The notes: generated from the sequence alone by a model not told the origin. A stretch of DNA of 64,000 bases from Emticicia oligotrophica DSM 17448 (GCF_000263195.1 NC_018748.1:620001-684000), one strand, 5' to 3'. Positions 51,572 through 61,887 are shown, numbered from the stretch's first letter. Numbers and translations are program-made.

Positions 51572-54500
51572 TTAATCTACCACCACATTCCCACCACCAC
51601 TGTAACTACGATAATCGCCATTATACATGGCATCGGCTGAAACTGGGCCAAGAACAAACTTACCACGAGATACGACTCTAACTAAGTAATAGAAGGTCTT
51701 TTCGGTAGCATCGGCAGTGGTATAGAAATTAATCCTATCATCACGGATATCAAAATGCTGCGGAGTGGAAGCATTTTTTATCCAAGTCATATTTCGGTCT
51801 TCATTCAAACGTGGGTTTTCAATTTCAAAGGCTGCTGGTAACATATCCGTTACGACCACATTTTCAACTGGCGTTCCTACAGTACTACTTACGCTTACTT
51901 TAACTACCACCAATTGATTTTGCTTCAAAGCTCCATTAATAGGCTCTCCATTTCGATTTAAGAACTGGCGACGTACCTTCAAGAAATTGTCTTCTTCTAC
52001 ATAGCTACCCGTTGCACTGAGGCCTTCTTGTTGGGCAAAATAGTAGAGACCACCTTTACCTTTAGCTGAAATATTAATCACCTTTCCAGCAATTCCTTTC
52101 TGCAGATTCAAATCATTACCTGTAAAACTTGCTAATGATTTATTATCAGCAATCAACGAAGCTGTTACGTTCGATTCTCCATTTTTACGAGCAATTTTAC
52201 CTAAAGCCAAGAAACTGAATACTGATTCCTGTGTTGATAGATAAGGACTTGTTTTAATAGCCTGTGAAAGTATACGAGCTAATTTCGGAATCTGTAAGTT
52301 ATCGGGGTCAGATTCTACTAAACTATTCAACGAAATGGCCAAATTTCTAATCGGTGAAGCAAAACTACCACCTGTCTGTTTTTGGGTATTCTCAATGGCA
52401 TAATCTTTTGGTAAAAGCTGTTTAAAGCTTCCTTCATCAGAAATTTGGGCAAAAGTTGCAGCCAACATATAACGCTCATCAGTGGTAAGTAAATTACTAT
52501 TTGATTTATAGTAATTCATCACTGGTTGATTGGCTTTACCCGCCATTGCCAATGTATAAAGCGAATAAATCATCTCGTGTCGAGCAATGGTTCTGCTTGT
52601 CCAAGTACCTGTTTCATTATACAAATAATCTATTTCGGTTAGGTCTTGCATGGAAGTTTTCATCGTAAGGTAATCGAGCATTTTATTCAAGACTCCTTCA
52701 TTCACTTCATAATCTGCCTTCTTAGCTTCTAGCAAGAAATGAGCTGCAAAAGCAGTACCCCACCAACTTTCAAAATCACCTCCTTGCCAATAACTTACGG
52801 CACCATTGGCCAATTGCATGCCTTCAACTTTACGAATAGCCGCCTGTACATTAAACTGTGGATTCCAATCATTTTCACCAGTAACCTTAATCGAACGAGA
52901 ATTTTTAGCAATAATTTTTGTAAAATCGGCAAAATATAGTTGTGGAAAGGCCTTCGATACAGTTTGTTCGACACAACCATGTGGGTAACCCAATAGATAA
53001 TCTAGTTGCTTAGCAAACTGCACCATCGGAGAGCGACTAACCAACAAACTTGCTTGAGCAGTACCTGCCATATAATCATTGCTTAGATTGACAGATTCTG
53101 TTTTTCCAGCCAAAACAATTCCTGACATTGAACTTTTCAACAATGAAGTTGAAGGACGAATGGTTAGGTCTATTTTTTCTGAAAATTTCTCTTTAAAGCC
53201 ATTCACAACCACCGCAATACTTCCAGTACCGATTGTGGTAGGTGCTTTAACTGTAAACATTGTACGTACTTCTTTACCCGCAGGAATACTAATTGATTGA
53301 CTATTAGCCGTTTGTAAAGCTAATCCACCAGTCAGATTTATAGAAACACTAGCAGTTGTGGCAGTTTTCGTGGTATTCGTTACAGTTACTGGAACAACTA
53401 CTTCATCATTCGGACTTAAGAATCTTGGAGCACCCGTACTAATGACAATCGGGTCTTTTACTTTCATATTAGTATTAGCCGAACCAAAAGCATCATCTTT
53501 GTAAGCTACGGCCATGATGCGTAAATCTCCAGAAAACTGTGGAATCTCAAATTCAAATTCGGCTTCCCCTCCCATGCCTGTTTTTATGATTCCAGACCAA
53601 ACTGCTACTAATTTCGTGCGTCCATTACTGAGTGGATTTACACGTTTTTCTAAATTATAACCATCACCACCAATACTACTACTCGCTAATGATAATTCGG
53701 GGAATAAGAATTGATACAAGTCATGGCTACTTACTTCTAAAGCTTGTTTTTGGTAGAAATAACCATGAATATCTGGTGTCCGGAAATTCTTAATCTGCAA
53801 TATACCTTCATCTACTACGGCTATTGTTAGTTCGGTATTAGCTTTAGTTTTTATTCGTACTTTCTGTTTACGTTTTGAACGAGATTCCTTCGCTGACACT
53901 ATTTCAATTGGTAATTGATTATCGGCTTTTTCAACCTTCATTGGTGCAAAACCATGTGCAACCGTGAGTGGCATATCTCCACTCTTCATCGGGCGAATGA
54001 GTGTAGCTGTTACATAAACATTTGGAAGCATATCTTCCGTAACCTTGAGGTCTATTTCAGCGGATTTTTTATCAGTTTCAACATAAAAATGCTCCAAAAC
54101 TTTTCCTCTTTCGAGAGTTACGAGCATTTTCCCAGCAAAAGGTGTTTTCAATAATACCTTTGCTTTATCTCCTACTTCATATTTTTCTTTGTCAAATTCC
54201 ATTAGAACCTGCCCTTCATTACTCACTTCAAAAGCACTGCTAGAGGTACTTCCATAGCCATAAGCATAAAACTGTCGAGCGGCATAGCTTTTCGCTCCAG
54301 CTTGAGCAATTCGAATTTCATATTCTCCTGAAACTTGTGGAATAAATTTAATAGCCGATTTCCCAGCAGCAAAGTTTACCTCTTTAGTCTGAACTAATTT
54401 CTCTTGACGCTTGGAATTATATCGAATTACTCCATCTTTTTTCTCAACAAGTGTTTGATACTCTATTCGATAGATATTTACTGCGGCGTTAGCAGCTTTA

Positions 54501-57013
54501 GGCTTACCATCAGTCGATAAAGCTGCCAATGGAATTGTCATCGGTACGTGTGTTCCCACATAGTAGTCGGGCAATGCAATACCATAGAAAGTTTCTTGGG
54601 TAAAGACATCAAAGCTTTTCACCCGATTTAATGGCCGGCCAGTTTCATCAAAAACAGTTACATATACTTTACCTTCGAGCACGCCCATATCTTGGTAGGT
54701 TGATGGCAACTGAAATGCTTGTTTCGCTTGACCATTATCATCTGTTACCCCCTGACGCACATCGTGCTCAAATTTGGTATCATTCTCAATTTCAAAAGAG
54801 TAATCTTCAAAACCCTTTGCATTGAATGCCTTACGTTTAAGGCTAAAATCCATTTCATAATTACGATTCGATGCCGGCGGCCCAAACAAATTAGTGGCAG
54901 TAGCAAGCATCTGAACAGTTTCGCCAGTTTTGAATTTATCTTTAGCCGATAAATCAACTTTGATTCTATCTGGCATAAATTCTTCTACACTAATAGCTTT
55001 TGAAGTAAGTAAAACATTATTTCCATTCAAAATCTCAATGGTATAAGTACCAGTTACAGCAGCACGGTCTAGTGGAATTGAAGTTTCTACTGCTCCTTGT
55101 CCATTAGTATTTTTCAAGAAAGATTTAAACTCTCGTCCATTAGGCAAAACCAAACGAATTTTTAGTGGAATTTCTTCGGCGGAAGCCCATTTGGCATCAC
55201 GAACCACCGTATTGAAATGAATTTCTTCACCTGGGCGATAAATATCACGGTCTCCATACACAAAGGCGTCCAAACCGGTTGAATTTGCACGCTTACCTTC
55301 TACTTCAAAACGTGAAGTTTCTACTTGTGTATCTTCGAGTAGCATATAGTTAAAATCATCTTCTGTACGAGCAGTAACCATTGCTAATTTAAAATTCGGT
55401 GCTTTTTCGAGAAGTTTATCAAAAATCACTATGCCTTTACCGTTCGTACGCTGGGTATCCATTACCTGATTATTGCTTGAAATCAGCTTTATTTCTACCT
55501 CATTCATGGGTTCAGCATCAACAATTGAATTCACAAAAACCATTAAATCATTACCATCGGCTGATTTTTTGGCTATAATTCCAATATCAGAAACCGAAAC
55601 AAGTTTCGTGGCATTTTGATAGTATTCATCATTTGAGTTCACATTGACCAAATAAACTCCTCGAAGTTTGGTTTGGTCGGGCATTGGCATATTGAGTACC
55701 GAAACCCCATGAACTTTTGATAAATTCCCCGTTTCAATAGTACGCTCAACAATGACATCGCTATAAATTCCTTGGTCATCAGTACCGTAATTGAAGCCAT
55801 TCACCGTACTTTCTTCCCCATCATAATCATAATTTTCGTAACGATTATTTCTTACAAATGACAGTAGGTTATTTTCGTAAATTTTTGAAATTTTAAGCTT
55901 AACTTTCGGAATATTCGTGATACGAATACCCACATTTCTACTCCCTTTTGATGAAAGATATAAGCTTTTCTTACTGGTGAATTCTACATTTGAGGGCATT
56001 TCACCAAAAAATAAATCTTTAGAAAACTCCGCATCTAATTTTGCACCCAATGTACCACGAAGGTTATCTTTAATTGTTAGAACATACGCCTCTGATGCAC
56101 TAAAGTAACCTTTAATGATAAAGCCATTTTCTATCACTTCGGTTTGCGTTTCTACGGCTGGCTCAATACTAAAAGCATCTTTTAAATTATCCGCTGCAAT
56201 TTGTTGTGTAGTAATTACTTTCACAAAACCTTGATTTTTCTCAAAACCAGTTTCTACATCTACTACTTTTACTACATAAGGTGAAGGTAAAACGCCATCT
56301 AATTCTACTTTTTCTTGGGTTGTACCTGCACTTCCCGCAGCTTTTACGCCTTTTTCAATGATTGTTCTTAGCGAAGACTCATCTTTTAAAGAGGGAGCAT
56401 TATCTAAAGCTAAAACCAATTTTGAATCATTTGGGGTGCTATTTAGGTTAAATTTTGAATCTGTATTTTCAAGTTGAACTTTGAGGAAGTTCGTTACATC
56501 AGTTTCTTGGACAGGGTAATTAAAATCAATTTTTGCCTTTGCCACCGGCTTATTGTCGGCTCCTTTTGCCCAAAAAGTTTCGAGTTTTTCTGGTTTTAGA
56601 TAAGGTGTATGAAATTCGAAAGTTTCGTTGCTAACCTTATACTTTTGGATTGGAGAATTACTTAGAAGTGCGTTTGTAAGCACGGCTTTATAATTGGTTG
56701 CTCCTTTAAAGCCATTCGATGGTGAAAAGACTAATTCGTTTTTTGCCGACCATTTGAAAACCCCTTCTACTTTGGGTTCGATTCGAATGTATTCGATGGC
56801 TTGCCAAGAATCTAAATCATTTTCAGATACCAAATCTTTATCAAAAGTAAAGACCAAATTTTGAGTAAGTTGAATCTCATCATCGAAATTTCTAGCACTG
56901 ACACCTACATCATTAAGTTTTGAACAGCTAGTAAAAAGAGAGGTAATAATTAAAACAATTAAACTAAAACGCCAAAAGTAATTGACTTTGGGGCAAACGA
57001 GGGGAGAGTCCAT
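51572..57013 (-). CDS. alpha-2-macroglobulin family lipoprotein
   Basis: 1813 residues. Lipoprotein signal (LIVLIITSLFTSC, lipid Cys30). N-terminal MG domains, then the bait-region stretch, the A2M domain (VAVWSGIIKTGMGGEAEFEF, SGDLRIMAVAYKDDAFGSA) and the thioester domain. The thioester site reads GCVEQ with Cys1347 (52973-52975) and Gln1350 (52964-52966), so the Cys and Gln needed for the bond are both kept. A helical alpha-alpha barrel and a C-terminal receptor-like domain follow. Bacterial A2Ms trap proteases in the periplasm and are usually paired with pbpC (PBP1c); no pbpC lies next to it here. Confidence 0.95.
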   Translation of the reverse strand: MDSPLVCPKVNYFWRFSLIVLIITSLFTSCSKLNDVGVSARNFDDEIQLTQNLVFTFDKDLVSENDLDSWQAIEYIRIEPKVEGVFKWSAKNELVFSPSNGFKGATNYKAVLTNALLSNSPIQKYKVSNETFEFHTPYLKPEKLETFWAKGADNKPVAKAKIDFNYPVQETDVTNFLKVQLENTDSKFNLNSTPNDSKLVLALDNAPSLKDESSLRTIIEKGVKAAGSAGTTQEKVELDGVLPSPYVVKVVDVETGFEKNQGFVKVITTQQIAADNLKDAFSIEPAVETQTEVIENGFIIKGYFSASEAYVLTIKDNLRGTLGAKLDAEFSKDLFFGEMPSNVEFTSKKSLYLSSKGSRNVGIRITNIPKVKLKISKIYENNLLSFVRNNRYENYDYDGEESTVNGFNYGTDDQGIYSDVIVERTIETGNLSKVHGVSVLNMPMPDQTKLRGVYLVNVNSNDEYYQNATKLVSVSDIGIIAKKSADGNDLMVFVNSIVDAEPMNEVEIKLISSNNQVMDTQRTNGKGIVIFDKLLEKAPNFKLAMVTARTEDDFNYMLLEDTQVETSRFEVEGKRANSTGLDAFVYGDRDIYRPGEEIHFNTVVRDAKWASAEEIPLKIRLVLPNGREFKSFLKNTNGQGAVETSIPLDRAAVTGTYTIEILNGNNVLLTSKAISVEEFMPDRIKVDLSAKDKFKTGETVQMLATATNLFGPPASNRNYEMDFSLKRKAFNAKGFEDYSFEIENDTKFEHDVRQGVTDDNGQAKQAFQLPSTYQDMGVLEGKVYVTVFDETGRPLNRVKSFDVFTQETFYGIALPDYYVGTHVPMTIPLAALSTDGKPKAANAAVNIYRIEYQTLVEKKDGVIRYNSKRQEKLVQTKEVNFAAGKSAIKFIPQVSGEYEIRIAQAGAKSYAARQFYAYGYGSTSSSAFEVSNEGQVLMEFDKEKYEVGDKAKVLLKTPFAGKMLVTLERGKVLEHFYVETDKKSAEIDLKVTEDMLPNVYVTATLIRPMKSGDMPLTVAHGFAPMKVEKADNQLPIEIVSAKESRSKRKQKVRIKTKANTELTIAVVDEGILQIKNFRTPDIHGYFYQKQALEVSSHDLYQFLFPELSLASSSIGGDGYNLEKRVNPLSNGRTKLVAVWSGIIKTGMGGEAEFEFEIPQFSGDLRIMAVAYKDDAFGSANTNMKVKDPIVISTGAPRFLSPNDEVVVPVTVTNTTKTATTASVSINLTGGLALQTANSQSISIPAGKEVRTMFTVKAPTTIGTGSIAVVVNGFKEKFSEKIDLTIRPSTSLLKSSMSGIVLAGKTESVNLSNDYMAGTAQASLLVSRSPMVQFAKQLDYLLGYPHGCVEQTVSKAFPQLYFADFTKIIAKNSRSIKVTGENDWNPQFNVQAAIRKVEGMQLANGAVSYWQGGDFESWWGTAFAAHFLLEAKKADYEVNEGVLNKMLDYLTMKTSMQDLTEIDYLYNETGTWTSRTIARHEMIYSLYTLAMAGKANQPVMNYYKSNSNLLTTDERYMLAATFAQISDEGSFKQLLPKDYAIENTQKQTGGSFASPIRNLAISLNSLVESDPDNLQIPKLARILSQAIKTSPYLSTQESVFSFLALGKIARKNGESNVTASLIADNKSLASFTGNDLNLQKGIAGKVINISAKGKGGLYYFAQQEGLSATGSYVEEDNFLKVRRQFLNRNGEPINGALKQNQLVVVKVSVSSTVGTPVENVVVTDMLPAAFEIENPRLNEDRNMTWIKNASTPQHFDIRDDRINFYTTADATEKTFYYLVRVVSRGKFVLGPVSADAMYNGDYRSYSGGGNVVVD

Positions 57014-57287
57014 GTGTTTACGAAGTTTAGAAATAGGTTTTTCGGGTTATTAACGACGGAATTTCGTGAAATTGTAGCGGATTATCAAAATATTTTTAAT
57101 GGTAATTTTTGAACAATTACAACTGCATAAATATACAGTAAAGGATAATGATTTCTTTGTATAATACAATTTTATTTATTTGACTTAAATTAGAAGCATT
57201 TGTAACGAAATGAGTAAAATTTTATTCGTACTTGTAATCATTCTTTAAAGTATTTTGTAATTTTTCAGAAAAATCAATTTTAACTGC

Positions 57288-57773
57288 ATGAATCCAGAAA
57301 TAAGGACGCTCAATAGTAGAAAGCTAATAGGTAAAAAGCTCGAAATGAGTTATATAAATAATCGTACTGCTGAGTTATGGCGTAGTTTTATGCCGAGAAG
57401 GAAAGAAATTAAAAATAAAGTAGGTGCCGAACTCTATTCTATGCAGATTTATAATGGTATTTTTGATTTTCAGACTTTTAATCCTAATCATACTTTTATC
57501 AAATGGGCGGCAATAGAAGTGAGCACTTTCGAAGAAGTCCCCGAAGAGATGGAAAGTTACACACTAATCGGTGGTTTATACGCTGTTTTCTTGCATAAAG
57601 GTTCATCTTCGGAATTTCAGCAAACTTTTCAATACATTTTTGGAGAATGGTTACCAAATTCTGAATATAGCATTGACGACCGAGAACATTTTGAACTTTT
57701 AGGCGAAAAATATAGAAACGAAAGCCCTGATTCAGAAGAAGAAATTTGGATACCCATTAAACCGCGTATATAG
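57288..57773 (+). CDS. GyrI-like small-molecule-binding domain protein
   Basis: 161 residues, the whole length being a GyrI-like/SHS2 effector-binding domain: RKLIGKKLEMSYINNRTAEL, SFMPRRKEIKNKVGAELYSM, FIKWAAIEVSTFEEVP, YAVFLHKGSSSEFQQTF, then the C-terminal FGEWLPNSEY and ELLGEKY segments. No DNA-binding domain is attached. Such free-standing domains bind cationic or aromatic small molecules. The next gene starts 2 bp after its stop. Confidence 0.88.
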   Translation: MNPEIRTLNSRKLIGKKLEMSYINNRTAELWRSFMPRRKEIKNKVGAELYSMQIYNGIFDFQTFNPNHTFIKWAAIEVSTFEEVPEEMESYTLIGGLYAVFLHKGSSSEFQQTFQYIFGEWLPNSEYSIDDREHFELLGEKYRNESPDSEEEIWIPIKPRI

Positions 57774-57775
57774 TT

Positions 57776-58159
57776 ATGCAAAAACGTACACCGCTTATCG
57801 AAGGAGAAATAGCAGATTATTATTTTGACGAAACAGGTATTCTTTATTCATATTCAAAAAGTATCTTGCGAACAGTTGAGAATATTGGCCGAAATGTGTC
57901 TTTAGTAAAGCAAATCACTAACAATAAGCCTGTTCCGCTATTGATTTTTCTTTCAGACTCACCTGTTCCTGATAAAGCAACTCGGCAGTTTTCTACTGAG
58001 CAACTACCTCACATCTACAAAGCAATGGCTATGGTTTCAAAGCCCGGACTTTCTCAGTTGATTATGCGAATTTTATTCAAGTTTCAAAGTCCACCTATTC
58101 CAATGAAGTCATTTACTGATGAACAAAAAGCCCTTGAATGGCTGGAACAATTCCTTTAA
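57776..58159 (+). CDS. STAS/SpoIIAA-like small protein, unknown function
   Basis: 127 residues, no signal peptide. Pattern of a STAS- or SpoIIAA-like alpha/beta fold: YYFDETGILYSYSKSI, PVPLLIFLSDSPVPDKATRQF, and FTDEQKALEWLEQFL at the end, as in DUF7793-type Bacteroidota proteins (recalled, moderately sure). The gap to the GyrI-like gene is 2 bp, so the pair is one operon. Its stop codon overlaps that of the convergent TonB receptor by two bases. Confidence 0.7.
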   Translation: MQKRTPLIEGEIADYYFDETGILYSYSKSILRTVENIGRNVSLVKQITNNKPVPLLIFLSDSPVPDKATRQFSTEQLPHIYKAMAMVSKPGLSQLIMRILFKFQSPPIPMKSFTDEQKALEWLEQFL

Positions 58160-60408
58160 AAACTCACACTAAAACTCAACTTAGCATTAAATGGTGTTCC
58201 GGGCGTAAAATGTATTTCATTAACTGGAGAAATTTCGTTCAATAAACGGCTTTCCGTGGCAAATTGTGTTTCCTTCCATTTTGTATTAAAGATATTTTGC
58301 ACCGAAAGTCCAATCGAATAGCGGTTCTTTGTATAATTCAATAATGCATCACTAACAAAATAGCCTTTTGCCACGATACTGTTATCTTCGTTAGCTGGGC
58401 GGTCACCAACATAACGATAACGTAAACTACCACTAAAACCTTTATTGCTCTTGAGTGTAAAACCTCCAGTACTTGTTAATTTTACGGCCAATGGCAAGTA
58501 ATTTTGTCCTTCCATTTCTCCAATGGCTCTTGGCTTAGCATAATTAATATCCGCATCAAAAAACAAGTTTTTACTAAGCTGATAACGCATTGACAAATCA
58601 AAACCGCTTCTTTTTGATTGCCCAGATGGTTCAACTACACCTGCATCGCCTACATAAACAAACTCTTGATTCATCCATAAATACCAATAAGCAGCATTGA
58701 TAACCATTTTTGGAAAAGGTTTCCAGATTGTACCTAAATCAGAGCCATAAGCAGCTGGTAGAATTTCTAAACCACTTTTTTCAACTACCGCACGGGTATC
58801 ATTTGAATGAAATCCTTTTCCGAAATTTAAATAAAACTGCAAATGATTATTCTTAGTATAATACAAGTTTAGCTTAGGAGATGCTATTGATTCATGAGCT
58901 TTGAAAGTTGTATTATTTTGTAATTTATCAAGATATTGGTTATTAAAATAATCAAAACGAAAACCGGCTGTCAATGAAAGTTTCGGGCTAAGTTGGATTG
59001 TTTCGTCGATATATATCCCCGCATTTGCTTCATTTACATTGCCTAATTTTAGGCGTTCAAGTATTTCGGTTCTGTTTTTTGTATGCGAAAGCTCCGAATT
59101 TTGCGTGAGGTCTTGTCGGTAATTAACTCCAATATTTAATGTAGCTTGCTTGCTTCTCAAACCATGTGCAATTGAATAATTACTATTATACCCCCAAAGA
59201 TTTCGTCCTTCCGCCTGCTTGATTTGGTCTCCATTGATTGGGTCTTCTAAGAAAAAAGTAAAGTTTGAAAAAAGCTCAAAATTGTAGTTTGAGTAGAAAA
59301 TTTGGTTTTTCCACACATGATTACGTTTGGTGAGCGTCAGGAATTCTGCATTGGCATTGGTACGACTCGTTTTTCCACCTTCGTTGGGGTCAATGGCTCC
59401 GAAGAAGCCAATGAGTCCAGACTCAACGGAACGGTCAGGAATTTGTCCTGAAGCATTCCATTTACTCCAAAAAGTAGAAGCCGTAAAAGTAAGACTCGTA
59501 TTTTTAGAAATGTGACCGTGATATTTGCCTAGCAAATTTAAGCGGTTAAAGTTTTGCGGAGCATCAAAATAGGCATCCGAATAATTGTATTCACCCGCTA
59601 AATAAGTATTTTGGTTTTGCTCTTGGGCTTTTTTAGGTAAAATATTAGCAGCACCAACTAAACGATAAGTATTAAATTGGCCTACCTCTATTTTAGCAAA
59701 ATTCTGTTCTAATACTTTTTTGGTTCGAAAATTTGCCCAACCTGCGGTGCTAAAATTTCCTTTATCGGCATCGTATAAACCTTTCTTAAAATCTACGCCA
59801 TCAATTAATTCAGGAATGATAAAATGAGCATCGGCATAGCCTTGACCGTGTGCCTGGGAAACCATGTTAATTGGTACACCATCAGCTGTTAGTCGAATAT
59901 CGGTGCCGTGGTCAATATCAAAACCTCTTAAAAAAATCTGTTCAGCTTTACCCCCACCTGCGTGTTGACCAATCACCAAACCTGGAATAATTCTCAAAAC
60001 TTCTTGCGAATTATTGATTGTGCGGAGTTTTATATCCAAACCAGAAATTACCTGCTGATGCTGAGGATTTGCTGCCGAAACCTTTACCTCTTCCAAAGAA
60101 AACTCAGCACTTTTCAATAAAAATTCAATCGTTACTGCCTCATCTTCTTTAACATTAACTATCTGATTTTGAACCACATAACCCATAAAAGACACCTCAA
60201 CTTTATAAGGAGCCGCCGAAAGATTATTAATTTGGAAAAAGCCTGACTCATCAGTAATTACCCCACGACTATTCCCTACTAAACTTACATTAGCTCCTTT
60301 GATAGGTAGTTTAGTTTGAGCATCAATTACTTTTCCTACGATACTTCCGAGATGGGCAAAAGTTGTTGTGCTGATGAATAGTAAAACAATGGATTTAAGA
60401 ATTTTCAT
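58156..60408 (-). CDS. TonB-dependent receptor with carboxypeptidase-like domain
   Basis: 750 residues. Signal peptide 1-18 (IVLLFISTTTFAH). Residues about 22-105 are a CarboxypepD_reg-like domain (GSIVGKVIDAQTKLPIKGAN). The plug (about 115-230) has LEEVKVSAANPQ, LRTINNSQEVLRIIPGLVIG, LRGFDIDHGTDIRLTADGVP and a His-rich MVSQAHGQGYADAHFIIPEL segment. The barrel ends in FNAKLSFSVSF. It is the last gene of the DUF3500-HupE-receptor run. The His-rich loop and HupE context hint at a metal substrate (inference). Confidence 0.93.
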   Translation of the reverse strand: MKILKSIVLLFISTTTFAHLGSIVGKVIDAQTKLPIKGANVSLVGNSRGVITDESGFFQINNLSAAPYKVEVSFMGYVVQNQIVNVKEDEAVTIEFLLKSAEFSLEEVKVSAANPQHQQVISGLDIKLRTINNSQEVLRIIPGLVIGQHAGGGKAEQIFLRGFDIDHGTDIRLTADGVPINMVSQAHGQGYADAHFIIPELIDGVDFKKGLYDADKGNFSTAGWANFRTKKVLEQNFAKIEVGQFNTYRLVGAANILPKKAQEQNQNTYLAGEYNYSDAYFDAPQNFNRLNLLGKYHGHISKNTSLTFTASTFWSKWNASGQIPDRSVESGLIGFFGAIDPNEGGKTSRTNANAEFLTLTKRNHVWKNQIFYSNYNFELFSNFTFFLEDPINGDQIKQAEGRNLWGYNSNYSIAHGLRSKQATLNIGVNYRQDLTQNSELSHTKNRTEILERLKLGNVNEANAGIYIDETIQLSPKLSLTAGFRFDYFNNQYLDKLQNNTTFKAHESIASPKLNLYYTKNNHLQFYLNFGKGFHSNDTRAVVEKSGLEILPAAYGSDLGTIWKPFPKMVINAAYWYLWMNQEFVYVGDAGVVEPSGQSKRSGFDLSMRYQLSKNLFFDADINYAKPRAIGEMEGQNYLPLAVKLTSTGGFTLKSNKGFSGSLRYRYVGDRPANEDNSIVAKGYFVSDALLNYTKNRYSIGLSVQNIFNTKWKETQFATESRLLNEISPVNEIHFTPGTPFNAKLSFSVSF

Positions 60409-60466
60409 AAGTGTTGATGAATATATAAAACAGCAGAAATCTTTTTCAGCGTTATTTATATTTCGG

Positions 60467-60474
60467 CAAAATTA
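60467..60474 (-). promoter_or_regulatory. -7 box (TAATTTTG) upstream of the receptor gene
   Basis: Complement of CAAAATTA matches TAnnTTTG, 59 bp before the receptor ATG. It could be an internal promoter of the DUF3500-HupE-receptor run. No -33 TTG was seen. Confidence 0.3.
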
Positions 60475-60532
60475 ATTGTCAAACCAATCTAGATTGTTAT
60501 GATGGGCATAGAAAAAGTTTTCTAATTCGCTA

Positions 60533-61837
60533 TTATATTTCTTGTAAAACAACCGAATCTTTCTTGAAAAAATAAGATACCACCGAAACAATCACTAAAA
60601 TTCCCAATAACCAAACAGCATAAGTAGAAGCTTTTTCAATGGTTAAGGTTATTACATTTGTTTCTTCAAAAATTCTTTCAATCACCCAACCTAAAGCAGC
60701 AATTATAGCCAAAAACGCTCCCACAATTCTAAGAAAATGATAAAGATTAGTTCTACTCAATAGAAGTAACCACGGAATTACGGCCACAATAACTGTCAAT
60801 TGCATGAGTTCGATACCAATGTTAAAACCTAAAATGCTCAATACTAATTTTGAGGTATTTAATTCTAAGTTTTCGAGGGTATTGGCAAATGCTAAGCCAT
60901 GTATAAGGCCAAATCCGATAGCTATATAAGCTTCTTTATTCGGAAAAATTGGACGAATTGCGTGAATGGCAGAAACTAAAATTGAAATTCCAATCAAAAT
61001 TTCGATGGGCTTATTTGGCAATAAAACCAGCCCCAAGGCTCCAAAAAGCAATGTAATTGAATGTCCGATAGTAAAAGCCGTTACAACTTTCAAAATATGT
61101 ATAAAACTCTCACGAATCGAACGCTGCGAGACCCATTTTTTATTTTGAACCATCAACGGAATAGGTAATAGCAATACTAAAAGAAACATCAGATGGTCTG
61201 TGCCTTCGGCAATATGCTTTGTTCCGAGCACAACCATACTTTTAAAACCCATCCAAATACCTCCTTGTTGTAAGCTAACTTGAAAGGGTTTTATCTTACC
61301 GCTTGGTACATCTAGTGCAATTACACCAACTTGTTGAAAAGTACTATCTTCGGCAATGATTCCCTGCATCCAATCTTGTTTTAATGAAACCAAAATTTTA
61401 TGCGTAATTACCTGATGAACAATGGCGTCATAGTCAAAATAGAAATTACGAAGGTCATAATGCTGTGGGGGAGCCATAGCAAACTCCACAACTAATTCTT
61501 TGTAATCGCCCGAAATTCGACTCTTGGTTTCAATTACTCTCATGTTTCCGAGTGTGACTGTCCATGATTTTGAGTCGAATGTACGTGGTCTAATATGCTG
61601 CATTAAGTAAATTCTTAACGAATCACCCAAACGTTCAACCAATTTATCTGAATTATCATTTACTCCCATTCCAATAGCAGCTTGTAACTCATTTAGTGGT
61701 AATTGAATTTCGCCAGATATATTCTTTTCATGAACTTTCAGCAAAACCATCGTGCTTGGCATTGGGTGTGCATTTGCGTTTTGAGCCAAAATCAGAAAAA
61801 AGGTCAGAGAAAAAACTATTTTGCGTATCTGTTTCAT
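60533..61837 (-). CDS. HupE/UreJ family membrane protein
   Basis: 434 residues. Signal peptide 1-22, then a periplasmic beta-rich domain of about 190 residues beginning HPMPSTMVLLKVHE, then six to seven membrane helices (about 215-430) with the family signatures GTKHIAEGTDHLMFLLVLLL, GHSITLLFGALGLV and FGLIHGLAFANTL. HupE/UreJ proteins transport nickel or cobalt; the HxxxxxDH motif is the probable metal site. No hydrogenase or urease genes are in the window. It lies between a DUF3500 lipoprotein and a TonB receptor on the same strand. Confidence 0.9.
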   Translation of the reverse strand: MKQIRKIVFSLTFFLILAQNANAHPMPSTMVLLKVHEKNISGEIQLPLNELQAAIGMGVNDNSDKLVERLGDSLRIYLMQHIRPRTFDSKSWTVTLGNMRVIETKSRISGDYKELVVEFAMAPPQHYDLRNFYFDYDAIVHQVITHKILVSLKQDWMQGIIAEDSTFQQVGVIALDVPSGKIKPFQVSLQQGGIWMGFKSMVVLGTKHIAEGTDHLMFLLVLLLPIPLMVQNKKWVSQRSIRESFIHILKVVTAFTIGHSITLLFGALGLVLLPNKPIEILIGISILVSAIHAIRPIFPNKEAYIAIGFGLIHGLAFANTLENLELNTSKLVLSILGFNIGIELMQLTVIVAVIPWLLLLSRTNLYHFLRIVGAFLAIIAALGWVIERIFEETNVITLTIEKASTYAVWLLGILVIVSVVSYFFKKDSVVLQEI

Positions 61838-61853
61838 AATTGTTTGTGAATGA

Positions 61854-61887
61854 CCACGAATACGCTGAATTTTACACGTATTCGTGG
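61854..61887 (-). repeat. inverted repeat between DUF3500 and HupE genes
   Basis: Perfect 11-bp arms CCACGAATACG (61854-61864) and CGTATTCGTGG (61877-61887), 12-nt loop, without a T tract on the minus strand. It could be an RNA processing or stability element inside the operon. Confidence 0.5.

Noticed and set aside
52964-52978. GCVEQ instead of the eukaryotic GCGEQ thioester motif
   Set aside because: The residues that form the bond, Cys and Gln, are unchanged, and bacterial A2Ms vary at the second position.
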